From positions 1,736,001 through 1,800,000 of the forward strand of contig JAESUZ010001294.1 of assembly GCA_017311185.1 (NCBI GenBank): a DNA stretch of 64,000 nucleotides, in the 5' to 3' direction. Made by a program: the position numbers and the translations under genes. The notes below the pieces were generated by a model. It did not search any database and was not told the origin of the DNA. It saw only the letters and a program-made list of their open reading frames with translations. This DNA is from Proteles cristata cristata. Lineage: Eukaryota > Chordata > Mammalia > Carnivora > Hyaenidae. Within the stretch, counting starts at the first letter, position 1. Every line of letters begins with the position of its first letter. This document shows positions 1-10,044 of the stretch, in pieces.

Positions 1-5
1 GACAG
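1..5 (+). CDS. UACA: possible last 5 nt of the preceding UACA exon
   Basis: The window opens with GACAG directly followed by GTAAAT, a good match to the vertebrate 5' splice-site consensus (CAG then GTAAGT-like). The next UACA exon starts at 1022 in phase 0 with a Cys codon. In the human protein, recalled from memory, that Cys follows a Gln, and CAG would encode Gln. So the window may have been cut five bases inside the upstream exon. Five bases are too few to prove this; it is inference. Confidence 0.4.
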
Positions 6-1021
6 GTAAATTTAAAAGCAGACTAATAGCTGGGAAGTTAGTCTGTGTTGTTAATTTTCTTCTCAATGGAGGGCAAGACGGTGTAGATTAAACTGAACAA
101 CAGTAAAACCTGCCTATTAAAAGGGTGGAATGTATTCACCGCACATAGCTTTTGGCAGTGAGTAAGTTCTTGTAAAGAGCCCTTAACTGGAATAGGCTGT
201 ATAGGAAAAAGTAAAATAATCGAATTTAGCCTTTCATGGCTACATGTTCTATTTATGAACTATTTCATGAGAAGTTTAGTTATACTTCTTTTTTGTGTGA
301 GCTCTTAGTGGAGGAATAAGATATCGATAAAATTTTGTACTGAGATCATATTCTAAGTTCTAGTTTATCCTACTTGAGAGAAGAAAAGTGCTTTCCTTTT
401 TTGAGTTAACTAATATTCTCTTGACAACTCACACTAGCCGTGTTTATTTTGGTGGTATTTTTATAATTTAAAGAACATGACATTGGAGTTAAGAAGGATA
501 TTCAGAAATTATATCTTGTTAGAAGTTAAATAACATATGTCGTCCTATGAAATTATTTGCAGTTTTAAAATTGCCATAAAGCCCTGATTTTTATTCAAGG
601 GTTTTGAGGACTTTCTTCAGAATTGGAAGTTCTAAGCACATTCCGTGCCATAAAGCATAGAAGCAATAAATGTGTTTTGATAAAGTTGATATCACTTCCG
701 GGTGGTTATTGTGAATGGAGAAGGGAAGAGGAAATAATCCCCAGAGGCCACAACTATTTTCCTTCTTTGTTCTGCCAGAAATTCACTTTATGGTGAACAG
801 ACTTTCGAAGGATCACTGCTTGAGAGCCTTTTAAGAGAATCCTACCCAAAAAGGTTTCTCTTACCTCAAAGATCAGTACTGTATTTTTCCAATATGCTAG
901 TCTGAAAACCCCTTAACTCCCGATGTTGTGGGAACTGAGAAGTTTGGCAAATAAGTAAGTGCCTTTTTTGGCTTTTGTGATGAGTGTCTCTTTTTGTTTG
1001 TTTGTTCGTTTCCCCTTTCAG
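6..1021 (+). other. UACA: UACA intron upstream of the large coiled-coil exon
   Basis: About 1 kb of AT-rich, apparently unique sequence. I see no SINE, LINE or LTR here. It ends in a strong 3' splice site: a T-rich tract from about 990, then TTTCAG ending at 1021. An open reading frame runs back to 959 across this junction, but the bases before 1022 are polypyrimidine-tract intron, not coding. Confidence 0.7.
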
Positions 1022-3760
1022 TGCACGTCCCCAGGTGTGCCGGCCCACATGCAAAGCAGGTCTATGTTAAGACCACTGGAGCTGTCGTTACCCAATCAAA
1101 CTGCATATTCCGAAAATGACATTTTAAAGAAAGAGTTAGAGGCAATGAGAACTTTCTGCGAGTCAGCAAAACAAGACCGGCTCAAGCTCCAGAACGAGCT
1201 GGCGCACAAGGTGGCCGAGTGCAAAGCTTTAGCCTTAGAATGTGAACGGATCAAGGAGGACTCGGATGAGCAGATCAAGCAGTTAGAAGACGCATTAAAA
1301 GACGTGCAGAAGAGAATGTATGAGTCGGAAGGTAAAGTAAAACAAATGCAGACACATTTTCTCGCCCTTAAAGAGCACCTGACGAGTGAAGCCGCCACGG
1401 GGAACCACAGGCTCACCGAGGAGCTGAAGGATCAGTTGAAAGACATGAAAGCAAAATACGAGGGCGCATCAGCAGAAGTGGGGAAGCTACGGAACCAGAT
1501 CAGACAGAACGAGATGCTGGTAGAAGGGTTGAAGAGGGCCGAGGGCAAGCTGGTGGAGGAGAACAAGCGACTGCAGAGGGACTTCAGTATGTGCGAAACG
1601 GAGCGAGACGAGAAAGGAAGGAAGGCCACGGAGACGGAAGGCCAGGTGAAAGAGCTGTTGGCAAAGTTGGCCCTTTCCGTTCCGACCGAAAAATTTGAAA
1701 GCATGAAGAGCTTGTTGTCAAGTGAAGTCAATGAGAAGGCCAAGAGAATAGGAGAGATGGAAAGAGAGCATGAAAAATCGCTTACGGACATCAGACAGTT
1801 GAAGCGGGAACTAGAGAACTGTAAGGCCAAGCTTGCGCAGCACATCAGGCCGGAGGAGCACGAGCAGCTCAGGATTAAACTGGAGCACAGGGCAGGAGAA
1901 CTTACGAAGAAGATCACCGAACTCGTGTCGAAAAATCAGGCGTTGCAAAAGGATGTCGAAAAGGTTCATCTGGATAACAAGCACCTGAGCCAGCAAGTAC
2001 ATAACTTAACCAGTGAAATGAAAAGTCATTACATGCCTTTACAAGCAAGTGACGAAATGAAGAAGTCCCATGACCTCATTGTCGAGGAGCTGAATAAACA
2101 GCTCGGAGATGTGACACGGAAGTACACGGAGCAGAAGATGGCGATGGAGAAACTGCTGCTGGAGAATGACAGCTTGAAGAAGAACGTCAGCCGCCTTGAA
2201 ACTGCCTTCGTGCCTCCTGAGAAACATCAGAAAGAGGTCACGGCTCTGAAATCCAGTGTTGCCGACCTCAGACAGCAGCTCTCTGAACTTCATAAAAAAC
2301 GTGGTGAAGACCAAGAGAAAACGCACGCACTCATGTCTGAGAACACGGCCTTGAAAAAGACCCTGAGCACTCAGTACGTGCCAGCTCAAACCCACGAGGA
2401 GATTAAAACTGCGCTGAGCGGCACACTAGATAAGACGAACAGGGAGTTATTAGATGCGAAGAAAAAAATTGAGGACCTCAGTGGAGAATTTGCGAAGACA
2501 GAGGAGGAGAATGAGCTACTCAAAAGAGCCCTGGAGAACACGCAGGCTCAGATGAAAGCCGAGTACATCAGCCTCCGAGAGCACGAGGAGAAGATGGGGG
2601 CCGCGAGTCAGAGCATGAAGCGGCTGCAAGATGACAGCGCGGAGATCCTGGCCAACTACCAAAAGGGCCAAGAGGAGATCGTGACGCTGCACGCCGAGAT
2701 CGAAGCCCAGAAGAAGGAGCTCGACACGATACAAGAATGCATCAAGCTTAAATACGCTCCCATCGTCAGCCTCGAAGAGCGCGAGAGGAAATTTCAAGCA
2801 ACGGAGAAAGAACTGAAAGAACAGTTATCCGAGCAGACGCGAAGATACCATGTCAGGGAAGAGGAGGCCAGGAAGTGCAGGCAGGAGAATGACAAGTTGA
2901 AGACGGAGGTCTTCACTCTTCAGAAGGATTTGCAGGACAAGGGTGTCCTCCTTGAGAGCTCTCGTGCAGTGGAAAGGGCGCTGAGCAGAAAAGCAGAGGA
3001 GCTAAACCAACAGTTCAGAGACCTGCTGCAGAAGTACGCAGAGGTGAAGACCGAGAAAGAGAAGCTGGTCGACGAAAATGCCAGACAGACTTCCGAGCTT
3101 CTCGCGGCGCAGACCCTTCTGCAAGAGCAGCATGTTCCGTTGGAACAGGTTGAGGCCCTCAAGAAGTCTCTGAATGGCACAATTGAGAATCTCAGGGAAG
3201 AGCTGAAGAGCAAGCAGACGTGTTATGAGAAAGAGCAGCAGACAGTGGCCACCCTGCACCAGATGCTGGAGAACCAAAAGAACTCGTCGGTGCCGCTGGC
3301 AGAGCACCTGCAGGTTAAGGAAGCATTTGAGAAGGAAGTGGGGCTCATGAAGGCGAGCTTGAGAGAAAAGGAAGAAGAAAGCCAAACCAAAACCCAGGAG
3401 GTCTCCAAACTCCAGTCCGAGGTTCAGAATACTAAACGAGCATTAAAGAAATTAGAGACGAGAGAGGTAGTTGACCTGTCTAAGTACAAAGCCACGAAAG
3501 GTGATTTGGAGGCCCAGATTTCCAACTTAAATGAAAAGCTGGCCAATCTGAATAGGAAGTACGAAGAAGCCTGTGAGGAGGTTTTGCACGCCCAGAGGAA
3601 GCAGCTCTCTGCAAAAGATGAGAAGGACTTACTGCATTTCAGCATCGAGCAGGAAATCAAGGACCAGCAGCAGCGGTGTGACAAGTCCTTAACGACGATC
3701 ACAGAGCTGCAGAAGAGGATACAGGAATCTGCCAAGCAAATTGAAGCGAAAGATAACAAG
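1022..3760 (+). CDS. UACA: UACA large coiled-coil exon (uveal autoantigen with coiled-coil domains and ankyrin repeats)
   Basis: This single 2739-bp exon encodes 913 residues, in phase 0 at both ends. The protein starts CTSPGVPAHMQSRSML and ends AKQIEAKDNK, which I recognise as the central and C-terminal rod of UACA (nucling). It is almost wholly charged alpha-helical coiled coil (E, K, Q and L rich) with no globular domain or membrane segment. A degenerate motif, roughly hydrophobic-V-P-L-x-x-H-E, recurs every ~60 residues from about 1679 to 3475. The acceptor is a polypyrimidine tract plus CAG at 1019-1021; the donor is GTAGGC at 3761. Known for the family: UACA is a cytoplasmic/nuclear adaptor that promotes stress-induced apoptosis through APAF1 and the apoptosome and restrains NF-kappaB; it was found as an autoantigen in uveitis. 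The N-terminal ankyrin repeats are encoded upstream of the window. No frameshift or internal stop is present, so the copy looks functional. Confidence 0.97.
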
Positions 3761-4614
3761 GTAGGCACAGGGCAGGCAGCACGGCTTTGCATCAGAAGCC
3801 CCGGAGAGGAAATGCCTAAGTGAAGCAGGGCCCTTTACCGCGGCACCCCACAGGACAGGTTTGCAGAAGCATTAGCTCCGTGACCACTAAAGGCCACCTT
3901 TCCGGTGCAAAAAGATTCAGAATTGAGAAAATAGGAAAGGCACACAAACCAAAGCATTTCACCTCTGGTTTCCTCAGCTGGCAGAGCCAAGTGCTGAGGA
4001 AGGATGAGGAGACTCGGGCTCACTTGCTTCCTAAGTGGTCAAAATCCAGGGCCTTTTAGGGTTGCCTGAAGGCTGATTGAGGGAGAGGAGGAAGAAAGCT
4101 GTGTTTCGGGCTCTGAGAACCGAAGCTACCCTGGGAAGCACCCCAGACTTGATCTTGGCATTCACCCTCACCAGCAACCGAGCCCTCCGGTTCCGTGTGC
4201 ATTCCGTCCTCCTCACTTCACAGGCTGGGCTCGTCACCCAGAATGTCCTGCCTCTTCTCTCTTCCCCGTTAAGTCCTACACGTTCCGTAACACCCACCTC
4301 AACATGTAGCCTCCTTCCCGAAGCCTTCGCTCTGCAATCCAGCCTCCAGTAAACTGTTCCTCTTCTCAAATGTTAGTGTTGCCATCATTTAAAATGAATA
4401 TGTTGCCGGTTCAGAGTTAGGCACCTGGTCTTCTGAGCCAGCTGTTAAGATCAGCTTTGCCACTTAACCTTTTCTTCGCATTCATTCTCATGGTAACAGT
4501 TCACACGGTAGGTGCTTTCAGTATTTTCGAAACCGGTGGTTGGCCTCATAAAGTGTGTACTGTGAAGATGAGAAATCAGGGAGATTGGGTGCATTTTTAT
4601 CAGTCCAGCGAGTG

Positions 4615-4730
4615 ATCACAAAATGTCTTCTCTCTGCCAGCTGCTGTGGTCAGTTCTGGGGATACAGTGGTAAATATGAGCAGACACATCCCTAGCCCTG
4701 CTCAGTGGAGAAGTACAGCACTAGCCTTCT
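4615..4730 (+). repeat. L2-like LINE fragment (old)
   Basis: The segment reads like the familiar L2 3' region: a 'tctggggatacagtggtaaa' phrase followed by 'catccctagccctgctcagtgg'. It is strongly diverged. A MIR/L2-like 'tattgagcatatactatgtaccagg' phrase follows at 4855-4880. Family assignment is by memory of the consensus. Confidence 0.4.
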
Positions 4731-4896
4731 GATTCATCTGTTCACATGACCCAGAACTTAAATACTGCAGCTCGTTCAGACAGTGGTTAGGAATATAAAA
4801 CTGTATGATTATTATAGCAGGTTATTAATAACGGCTTACAATGATTGTCCATTTATTGAGCATATACTATGTACCAGGCATTATGATTGCATTTGA

Positions 4897-5102
4897 GTTT
4901 TAAAAAATGTTTGTTTATTTTGAGAGAGAGAACATGCGCGTGAGCAGAGGAGGGGCAGAAGGAGAGGGACAGAATCCGAAGCAGGCTCTGTACTGTCAGT
5001 GCACAGCCAGATATGGGGCTAGAACTCACAAACCGTGAGATCATGATGCAAGCCGAAATCAAGAGTCAGACGCTCAACCCACTGAGGCACTCAGTCGCCC
5101 CA
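4897..5102 (-). mobile_element. CAN-SINE (SINEC_Fc type), older subfamily
   Basis: On the + strand the poly(A) tail appears as a T-rich left end, followed by the GA-rich stretch, the 'gcaggctctgtactgtcagtgcacag' body and the tRNA-derived head ending in CGCCCCA. Seven-base direct repeats CATTTGA at 4890-4896 and 5103-5109 flank it. It is in a UACA intron, antisense to the gene. Confidence 0.9.
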
Positions 5103-5182
5103 CATTTGATTTGCTTAACTATGAAAGAACTTACTCTTTCACTGACGAGGGAACTAAAGCTCATGAAAATAAAGGAAATTAG

Positions 5183-5406
5183 GGGCGCCTGGGTGGCTTA
5201 GTCGGTTGGGCCTCCAACTTTCGCTTGGGTCATGATCTCGCGGTTCGTGGGTTCGAGCCCCGCGTCGGGCTCTGTGCTGACTGCCAGCTCAGAGCCTGGA
5301 GCCTGTTTTAGAGTCTGTGTCTCCCTCTCCTTCTGACCCTCCCTCAGTTCACTGTCTCTTTCTCTCCTAGAAATAAATAAAACATTAAAAAATTAAAAAA
5401 AAAAAA
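5183..5406 (+). mobile_element. CAN-SINE (SINEC_Fc), young subfamily, perfect 18-bp target-site duplication
   Basis: Full-length element with a GGGCGCCTGGGTGGCTTAG head, A and B boxes, the 'gctgactgccagctcagagcc' variant body, a CT-rich tract with CCTAGAAATAAATAAAACATT and a poly(A) tail. Identical 18-bp direct repeats GAAAATAAAGGAAATTAG lie at 5165-5182 and 5407-5424. The perfect duplication and intact body point to a recent felid insertion. It lies in the UACA intron in sense orientation. Confidence 0.97.
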
Positions 5407-5974
5407 GAAAATAAAGGAAATTAGCTCACACAGCTAATAAATGTCAGATCAGTATGACTTGAAATAAAGCCTTTGCTGTCTCCACTAAACAGCCTCCTGA
5501 TTTTTTTTCCCCTCTTTGAGATAAAGTAGTCTAAAATGATACCTTCTGGAAATGAACAAGGCACCTAAGTTAATGCTGGATTTATATGAGCCGTGCTCTC
5601 TTTTCAGCCTTTGTTGGAGGGAACACCCCAGAAAGTTCCTGTGCTTTAGACAATCTAGAAGATGACGTGTAGACTTTCGTAGGTACTTAAATATGAAGAA
5701 TAAGAAAACTCAGGTCACACTCAGACCTTAGGATATGTATTTATTCTCAATTTGGGAATGCTTTTGCAAGGAATTTACAGAAAGGAATGTTAAGAAATTA
5801 CATTATATATCGTATTTCCTGTTGATAACCATCTTGACAGTATTCATTCCTCAACTTCCGGGGTATAAAGATTAATTTTATTCCTCGGGCAGTGATTTTG
5901 GTGTAAAGAGGTTCGTTAGAATCGCCTTAGTGAATAATGTATGTCTCTCCCAAACCTTTCTCTCTGTTTATCAG

Positions 5975-6127
5975 ATAACGGAACTGCTTAATGATGTGGA
6001 AAGACTGAAGCAGGCCCTCAGTGGCCTTTCACAGCTCACCTGCCCGAGCGAGAGCCCCGGCAGGAGACAGAGCCAGCTCATTGACACCCTCCAGGGCCAA
6101 GTGAAGGCCCTCCAGCAGCAGTTGGCT
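5975..6127 (+). CDS. UACA: UACA penultimate-region coding exon (51 codons)
   Basis: 153 bp, phase 0 to phase 0, encoding ITELLNDVERLKQALSGL and then a Ser/Pro/Arg-rich stretch and ...QVKALQQQLA. It continues directly from the KDNK end of the large exon and matches the conserved C-terminal segment of UACA that I recall from the human protein. The acceptor is CTGTTTATCAG ending at 5974; the donor is GTGAGT at 6128. The exon length is a multiple of three and both borders are phase 0, so skipping it would leave the frame intact. Two SINEs lie on each side in opposite orientations, which could influence its splicing. It should extend the coiled coil at its start and then form a flexible linker. 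Confidence 0.96.
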
Positions 6128-6398
6128 GTGAGTGCCCTGGCCTGGGAGGGCTTCGTGCCATACGTGCGGGGTCGTGTCTGTGGGTTTGTGAAAGGTGAGG
6201 TAGTGAGTGATCAGATGGATCCATGGTCGTGCAAAGATCCAGGAGCATAATCACTGTTGCTACAAGTTACTCACATCCGGTGGCAGTAGTAAATTTGGTG
6301 CCTACTGTATGCCAGGTGCCTCACTAAATATTTTACATACTCTAGCCTTTACCTTCCTCACGGCCCTGTAAGGTTTTATTCCCCCCCATTTGATTCTT

Positions 6399-6614
6399 TT
6401 TTTTTTTTAATGTTTTATTTATTTCTAGGAGAGAGAGACAGCGTGAGCAGGGGAGGGTCAGAGAGAGAGGGAGACACAAACTCTGAAATAGGCTCTAAGC
6501 TCTGAGCTGGCAGTCAGCACAGAGCCTGACGTGGGGCCCAAACCCACGAACCGCGAGATCATGACCTAATCGAAAGTTGGACACTTAACCGACTAAGCCA
6601 CCCAGGCGCCCCAT
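6399..6614 (-). mobile_element. CAN-SINE (SINEC_Fc), young subfamily, perfect 18-bp target-site duplication
   Basis: The reverse-complemented element starts with a T-rich tail plus AATGTTTTATTTATTTCTAGG and ends in GGCGCCCCAT. It has the 'ctggcagtcagcacagagcc' young-subfamily variant. Identical flanking repeats CCCCCCCATTTGATTCTT lie at 6381-6398 and 6615-6632. It is antisense to UACA and about 270 bp downstream of the 51-codon exon. Confidence 0.96.
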
Positions 6615-6931
6615 CCCCCCCATTTGATTCTTAAGGAAACAAAGAAGAAAAGACTTGATGCTGGGGGGACACACAGCTAGGATTCAATCCTGAGACTGGC
6701 TAACTCCCGTGATGCCTTCCCAGCTGCAGCTCACTCTTTATAATATCAGTCCATTAAACTAAGGGAAGTTTTTTAAATACTGTGACTTTATGAATAAAGG
6801 TAGGTATCCCTCTGGTTTTATGCCTTATATCCTTATATAGTAAAAAAAAGACACCTGAAAATATATAAATCCACATTAGGTATCCTATATGCATATATGT
6901 ACTTCCTGTTTATATGAGAGAAAGCCACTGG

Positions 6932-7139
6932 GGCACCTGGGGGGCTCATTCGGTTGAGCGTCCTCCTTCAGCCCAGGTCATCATCTTGCAGTTCTTGAGT
7001 TCAAGCCCCACACTGGGCTCCCTGCTGTCAGCATGTCAGAGCAGAGCCTGCTTCAAAGCCTCTGTCTGCTTCTCCCTGCCCCTCCCCTGCTTGTGCTCTC
7101 CCCAAAATAAATAAATATTAAAAAAAAAAAAAAAAAAAG
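6932..7139 (+). mobile_element. CAN-SINE, older diverged copy
   Basis: The head reads GGCACCTGGGGGGCTCATTCGG, followed by a degraded B box, 'cccctgcttgtgctctcc' and AAATAAATAAATATT with an 18-nt A tail. Near-identical direct repeats GAAAGCCACTGG (6920-6931) and GAAAGCAACTGG (7140-7151) flank it. Sense orientation in a UACA intron. Confidence 0.92.
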
Positions 7140-7559
7140 GAAAGCAACTGGATTGAGAAACTGAACACGGGAGCTAAGTTCTAAACCCTGCCGCATAAAG
7201 CACGGGACGTGGAACATTCCCCTTAATCCTTGGCCTCCGCATCCACACAGTGGACTAATAAGAACTGATTACTTATTTGTTTGCTTTTTTATCAAATGAG
7301 GTAATAAAACATACATGGAATCGCTAAGAAAAACCTTGCCCAGTCAAAAGTAGATTGTTGCTAAAAATTTCCTCTTTTATAGGAATTGGTCGTGAGTTGT
7401 TTTTGAATAGACGAAAGCTCTTTTGTACGTGTTTATTTATTAACACCTCCAGCCTACAGATGACAGAATATTGATTTGCATCTTATCCAAGGGATATGGT
7501 AGTCCCCCCAATAATTGGAAATATTTGTTTCTTATTTATTACATTCATGACACTGTGCT

Positions 7560-8010
7560 AAAGCACTGTCAGGGATAAAGAGAGTACGCAGGTTTCGTCC
7601 CCAGGAGTTCTAGGTAATTAGAGAGGCAACATTTAGATCCGTGAAAAGTGAATTCACAAGACAAAAAATGTCACATACAGAATTGAGAGTAAGGTCCCCA
7701 ACTGTAAGCGATATGAATTCACAGGGAGGAGAGATCACTGATAGAATAGGAGCCAGGCCAACAGGAAGGGAACACCTGGCTTGAACTTGTAAGATAGTTG
7801 GTGTTTTGGTAGGTGAGTGGAAACAGAGAATCTTCCAGGCAAGGGAAATAGTTTGAAGAAGGGTGCAGAGGTGGAGTGCGGACGGCATACCCACGGCGCA
7901 GTCAAAGCCCATGAGCCTGGCTGGTAGTGGGGACTGTATTTGTGGCAAGATGTGGCAGGCCGTCCAGAAGCAAGCTGAGGAGTTTGGATTCTCTTTTATG
8001 CGCAGTGAGG
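7560..8010 (+). repeat. old dispersed repeat, family not assigned
   Basis: The stretch reads like a common ancient mammalian interspersed repeat ('gagtttggattctcttttatg', 'gggtgcagaggtggagtgcgg'). It resembles the adjacent part of a related segment at 61870-62400. It is strongly diverged and I cannot name the family with confidence. Confidence 0.3.
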
Positions 8011-8455
8011 TTTCTCCCAAGGTGTTTGAGCCAGAAACGATTCAAGAAAAGAGCTACCTTAATCTCGGAAGCATGATAGGGAATAACTTCCAGAGACAGG
8101 GAGACAAGACCGGAAGCTTTTGCAGTAATCCCGAATATCAGTTGGTAAGTGTCTGGATAGTTTTGTGGCATTAGATGTGAACTAAGGCAGGGATTTCATG
8201 TTACCTAGGACAGGCGGCATTGCTTTCGCTAGGAATGTTCCCACACACCGATCCGGGAAGTTTATGCTATTGTTCATGCTATGAAGTTGTGCATCTGGTG
8301 GGTCCAGAGTGGTTTGTCACTAGGCATGGCAGGAGCACTTTAATAATATTGCCGTTTTGTAGCATCAGGCCTGAAGATGGTGAGGTCCCAAGCCTCCATG
8401 TGTTTGAGAACCTGAATGCTGATATTCTGATCTGTCCATCTTTCCCCCTTTCTAG

Positions 8456-8521
8456 GACGCCGACAGACAACACCAAGAAGTAATTGCAATTTATCGGACA
8501 CATCTTCTTAGTGCTGCACAG
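8456..8521 (+). CDS. UACA: UACA 22-codon exon
   Basis: 66 bp in phase 0 encoding DADRQHQEVIAIYRTHLLSA followed by AQ, a very conserved piece of the UACA C-terminus as I recall it from human. The acceptor is CCCCCTTTCTAG ending at 8455; the donor is GTAAAG at 8522. It is too short to be called as an open frame on its own; it is found by homology and splice sites. Like the preceding exon it is symmetric (phase 0, multiple of three). Confidence 0.95.
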
Positions 8522-8589
8522 GTAAAGAACGATTTCTCCTCTGGCAAAGATACCGTTGTATTTGTTTTTATTACCTTTATGAAAATCCT

Positions 8590-8720
8590 TTTATTTTTTA
8601 ATTCCAACATCGTCAACATACCGCGTTATGTTAGTGTCAGGCGTACGATGTAGTGATTCACCTATGTCACACATCAGCTGGTGCTCATCCCAACTCGTGC
8701 ACTCCTTAATCCTCATTTCA
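8590..8720. mobile_element. carnivore LINE-1 3'-region fragment
   Basis: The phrase 'ttttttaattccaacatcgtcaacatacc', followed by 'gttagtgtcaggcgtacgatgtagtgattca' and 'gtgctcatccc...cactccttaatc', matches a segment common at L1 3' ends in carnivore genomes. Only about 130 bp survive. I am unsure of the orientation. Confidence 0.55.
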
Positions 8721-9709
8721 GGGAAGATACTTTTATTTTATTTGCAAGTAAATTTATGTGAAAGTCATTGCTGTGTAAAGGAGTTGTGTCCCATATGCTT
8801 ATTTAAAAATAATTGTGGTTTTTTTTTTTTTAAATCATGGCTTGTGTATCTCCCGGAGAAATTTACGAAGCTATATGGTAACACAACATCTTAAATTTAG
8901 TGTTCTCTCCATCTGCTTGTCACTCATCTCATAGACAGTTTGGCAACATACAATGACAGCACATGGTGATGGCATTGCTAGCTGGGGATCGTGCCTTGAC
9001 CTCCATACCTGGCCGTCAGCTTAAGAGAGTAGAGAGGGCCTCCTGTTTCTTGGTAGCTCAGGAGTATTTCTTTGAAATGTAGAGAATGCTGTAAAAGCAC
9101 AAAAAAATGACAAGGTATGCACAAAATTGCAATAATGTAAGAAAAAAACCTTTCTGTTCTGTTCGGAGATCATCAATAATATTTACTTATTGTGGCTTAC
9201 ACTCGGTGAAGCCTAAGATTAAGAATTCCCTTCTTTGCGGGTGTAATGAAAAGGCTCCTTGTTGAGAAAAAGAAATCACACCAAGAAACTGTTCAGCCTG
9301 TAAGAATACCATACTTAATGCTCTGTAGAAACCCCATGATCAGCAATCTCCGAAATTCTCAGAGTCGATTTTTCAGGAAGATATACTGAAAGCGACAATG
9401 TTAGAATGGCAGGTGAGATACATTAGGAATTGTTTAGGATTTGAAGTATCGAGCAACACTGTTTAAAACAAAAAAGGGGGCGGTGTTGACAGAAAGCTTC
9501 CAAGTAGGTCATTTATTTTTTAATAAAACGAACTAGGTAAACTAATAAAAAGGAAGACACTTTAGAATATCAAATTCATAAAATCAAAAAGCCTTCCTTC
9601 TCTGTAGGAGATGAGGGGAAACAAATGTAAAAGAATGAATGGTATTATAAGAGAGAGTTTGGCCACTTTTCTTCTGAGGAACTAGAAGATGAGCTGGGAT
9701 TTAAAAGTA

Positions 9710-10044
9710 CAGTTGACCCTTGAACGGGGGGACAGGGGTGCTGACCCTGCACAGTCAAAAATCTGTGTGGAGCCTTCGATTCCCCCCAAACCTGACTACT
9801 CATAGTCTAGCTGTTGTGACTGGAAGCTTCACCAATAATATACATAGTCAATCCACATCTATTTGGTATGTTATATTTACTCAATACTGTGTTCTTACAC
9901 CAAGAAGCTAGAGGAAAGACAGCGTCACTAAGAAAATCAAAGAAAGAGAAAATACATTTATAGTACTGTATGGTATTAATCCAAATAAAAGATCTTTGTG
10001 TAAGTGGACCCCCACGGCTCAAACTCATGTTCAAGGGTCCGCTG
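9710..10044 (+). mobile_element. MER2-type Tigger DNA transposon fossil with both ends
   Basis: The left end CAGTTGACCCTTGAAC and the right end GTTCAAGGGTCCGCTG form imperfect terminal inverted repeats, flanked by TA dinucleotides (9708-9709 and 10045-10046) as expected for Tc1/mariner-Tigger elements. The 335-bp length and internal phrases such as 'gagaaaatacatttatagtactgta' fit MER2. It is non-autonomous, has no transposase and is long inactive. Confidence 0.85.

Larger units (their letters stand above)
3761..5974 (+). other. UACA: UACA intron after the large exon
   Basis: The intron runs from GTAGGC at 3761 to TTTATCAG at 5974. If it is retained, the large-exon frame continues for 20 codons and stops at 3821-3823. 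The first 850 bp look unique. L2/MIR-like debris lies around 4420-4890, and two SINEs (4897-5102 minus, 5183-5406 plus) sit close together. The last 550 bp have no repeat I recognise. Confidence 0.85.
6128..8455 (+). other. UACA: UACA intron between the 51-codon and 22-codon exons
   Basis: The intron begins GTGAGT and ends TTTCCCCCTTTCTAG. It carries two SINEs (6399-6614 minus, 6932-7139 plus). L2-like debris lies near 6295-6380 ('gcctactgtatgccaggtgcc'), and an old unassigned dispersed repeat at about 7560-8010. The remainder looks unique. Confidence 0.85.

Noticed and set aside
959..1021. Coding extension upstream of the large UACA exon
   Set aside because: The frame is open by chance; these bases are a polypyrimidine tract and CAG acceptor, and there is no ATG.
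1096..3792. Many antisense frames opposite the large UACA exon (for example 1432-1917, 3002-3385, 3424-3792)
   Set aside because: They are shadows created by the biased codon use of a Glu/Lys-rich coiled coil.
5183..5260. tRNA gene, suggested by A and B box motifs
   Set aside because: These boxes are the tRNA-derived head of a CAN-SINE; no cloverleaf is intact and the copies are followed by SINE bodies and A tails.
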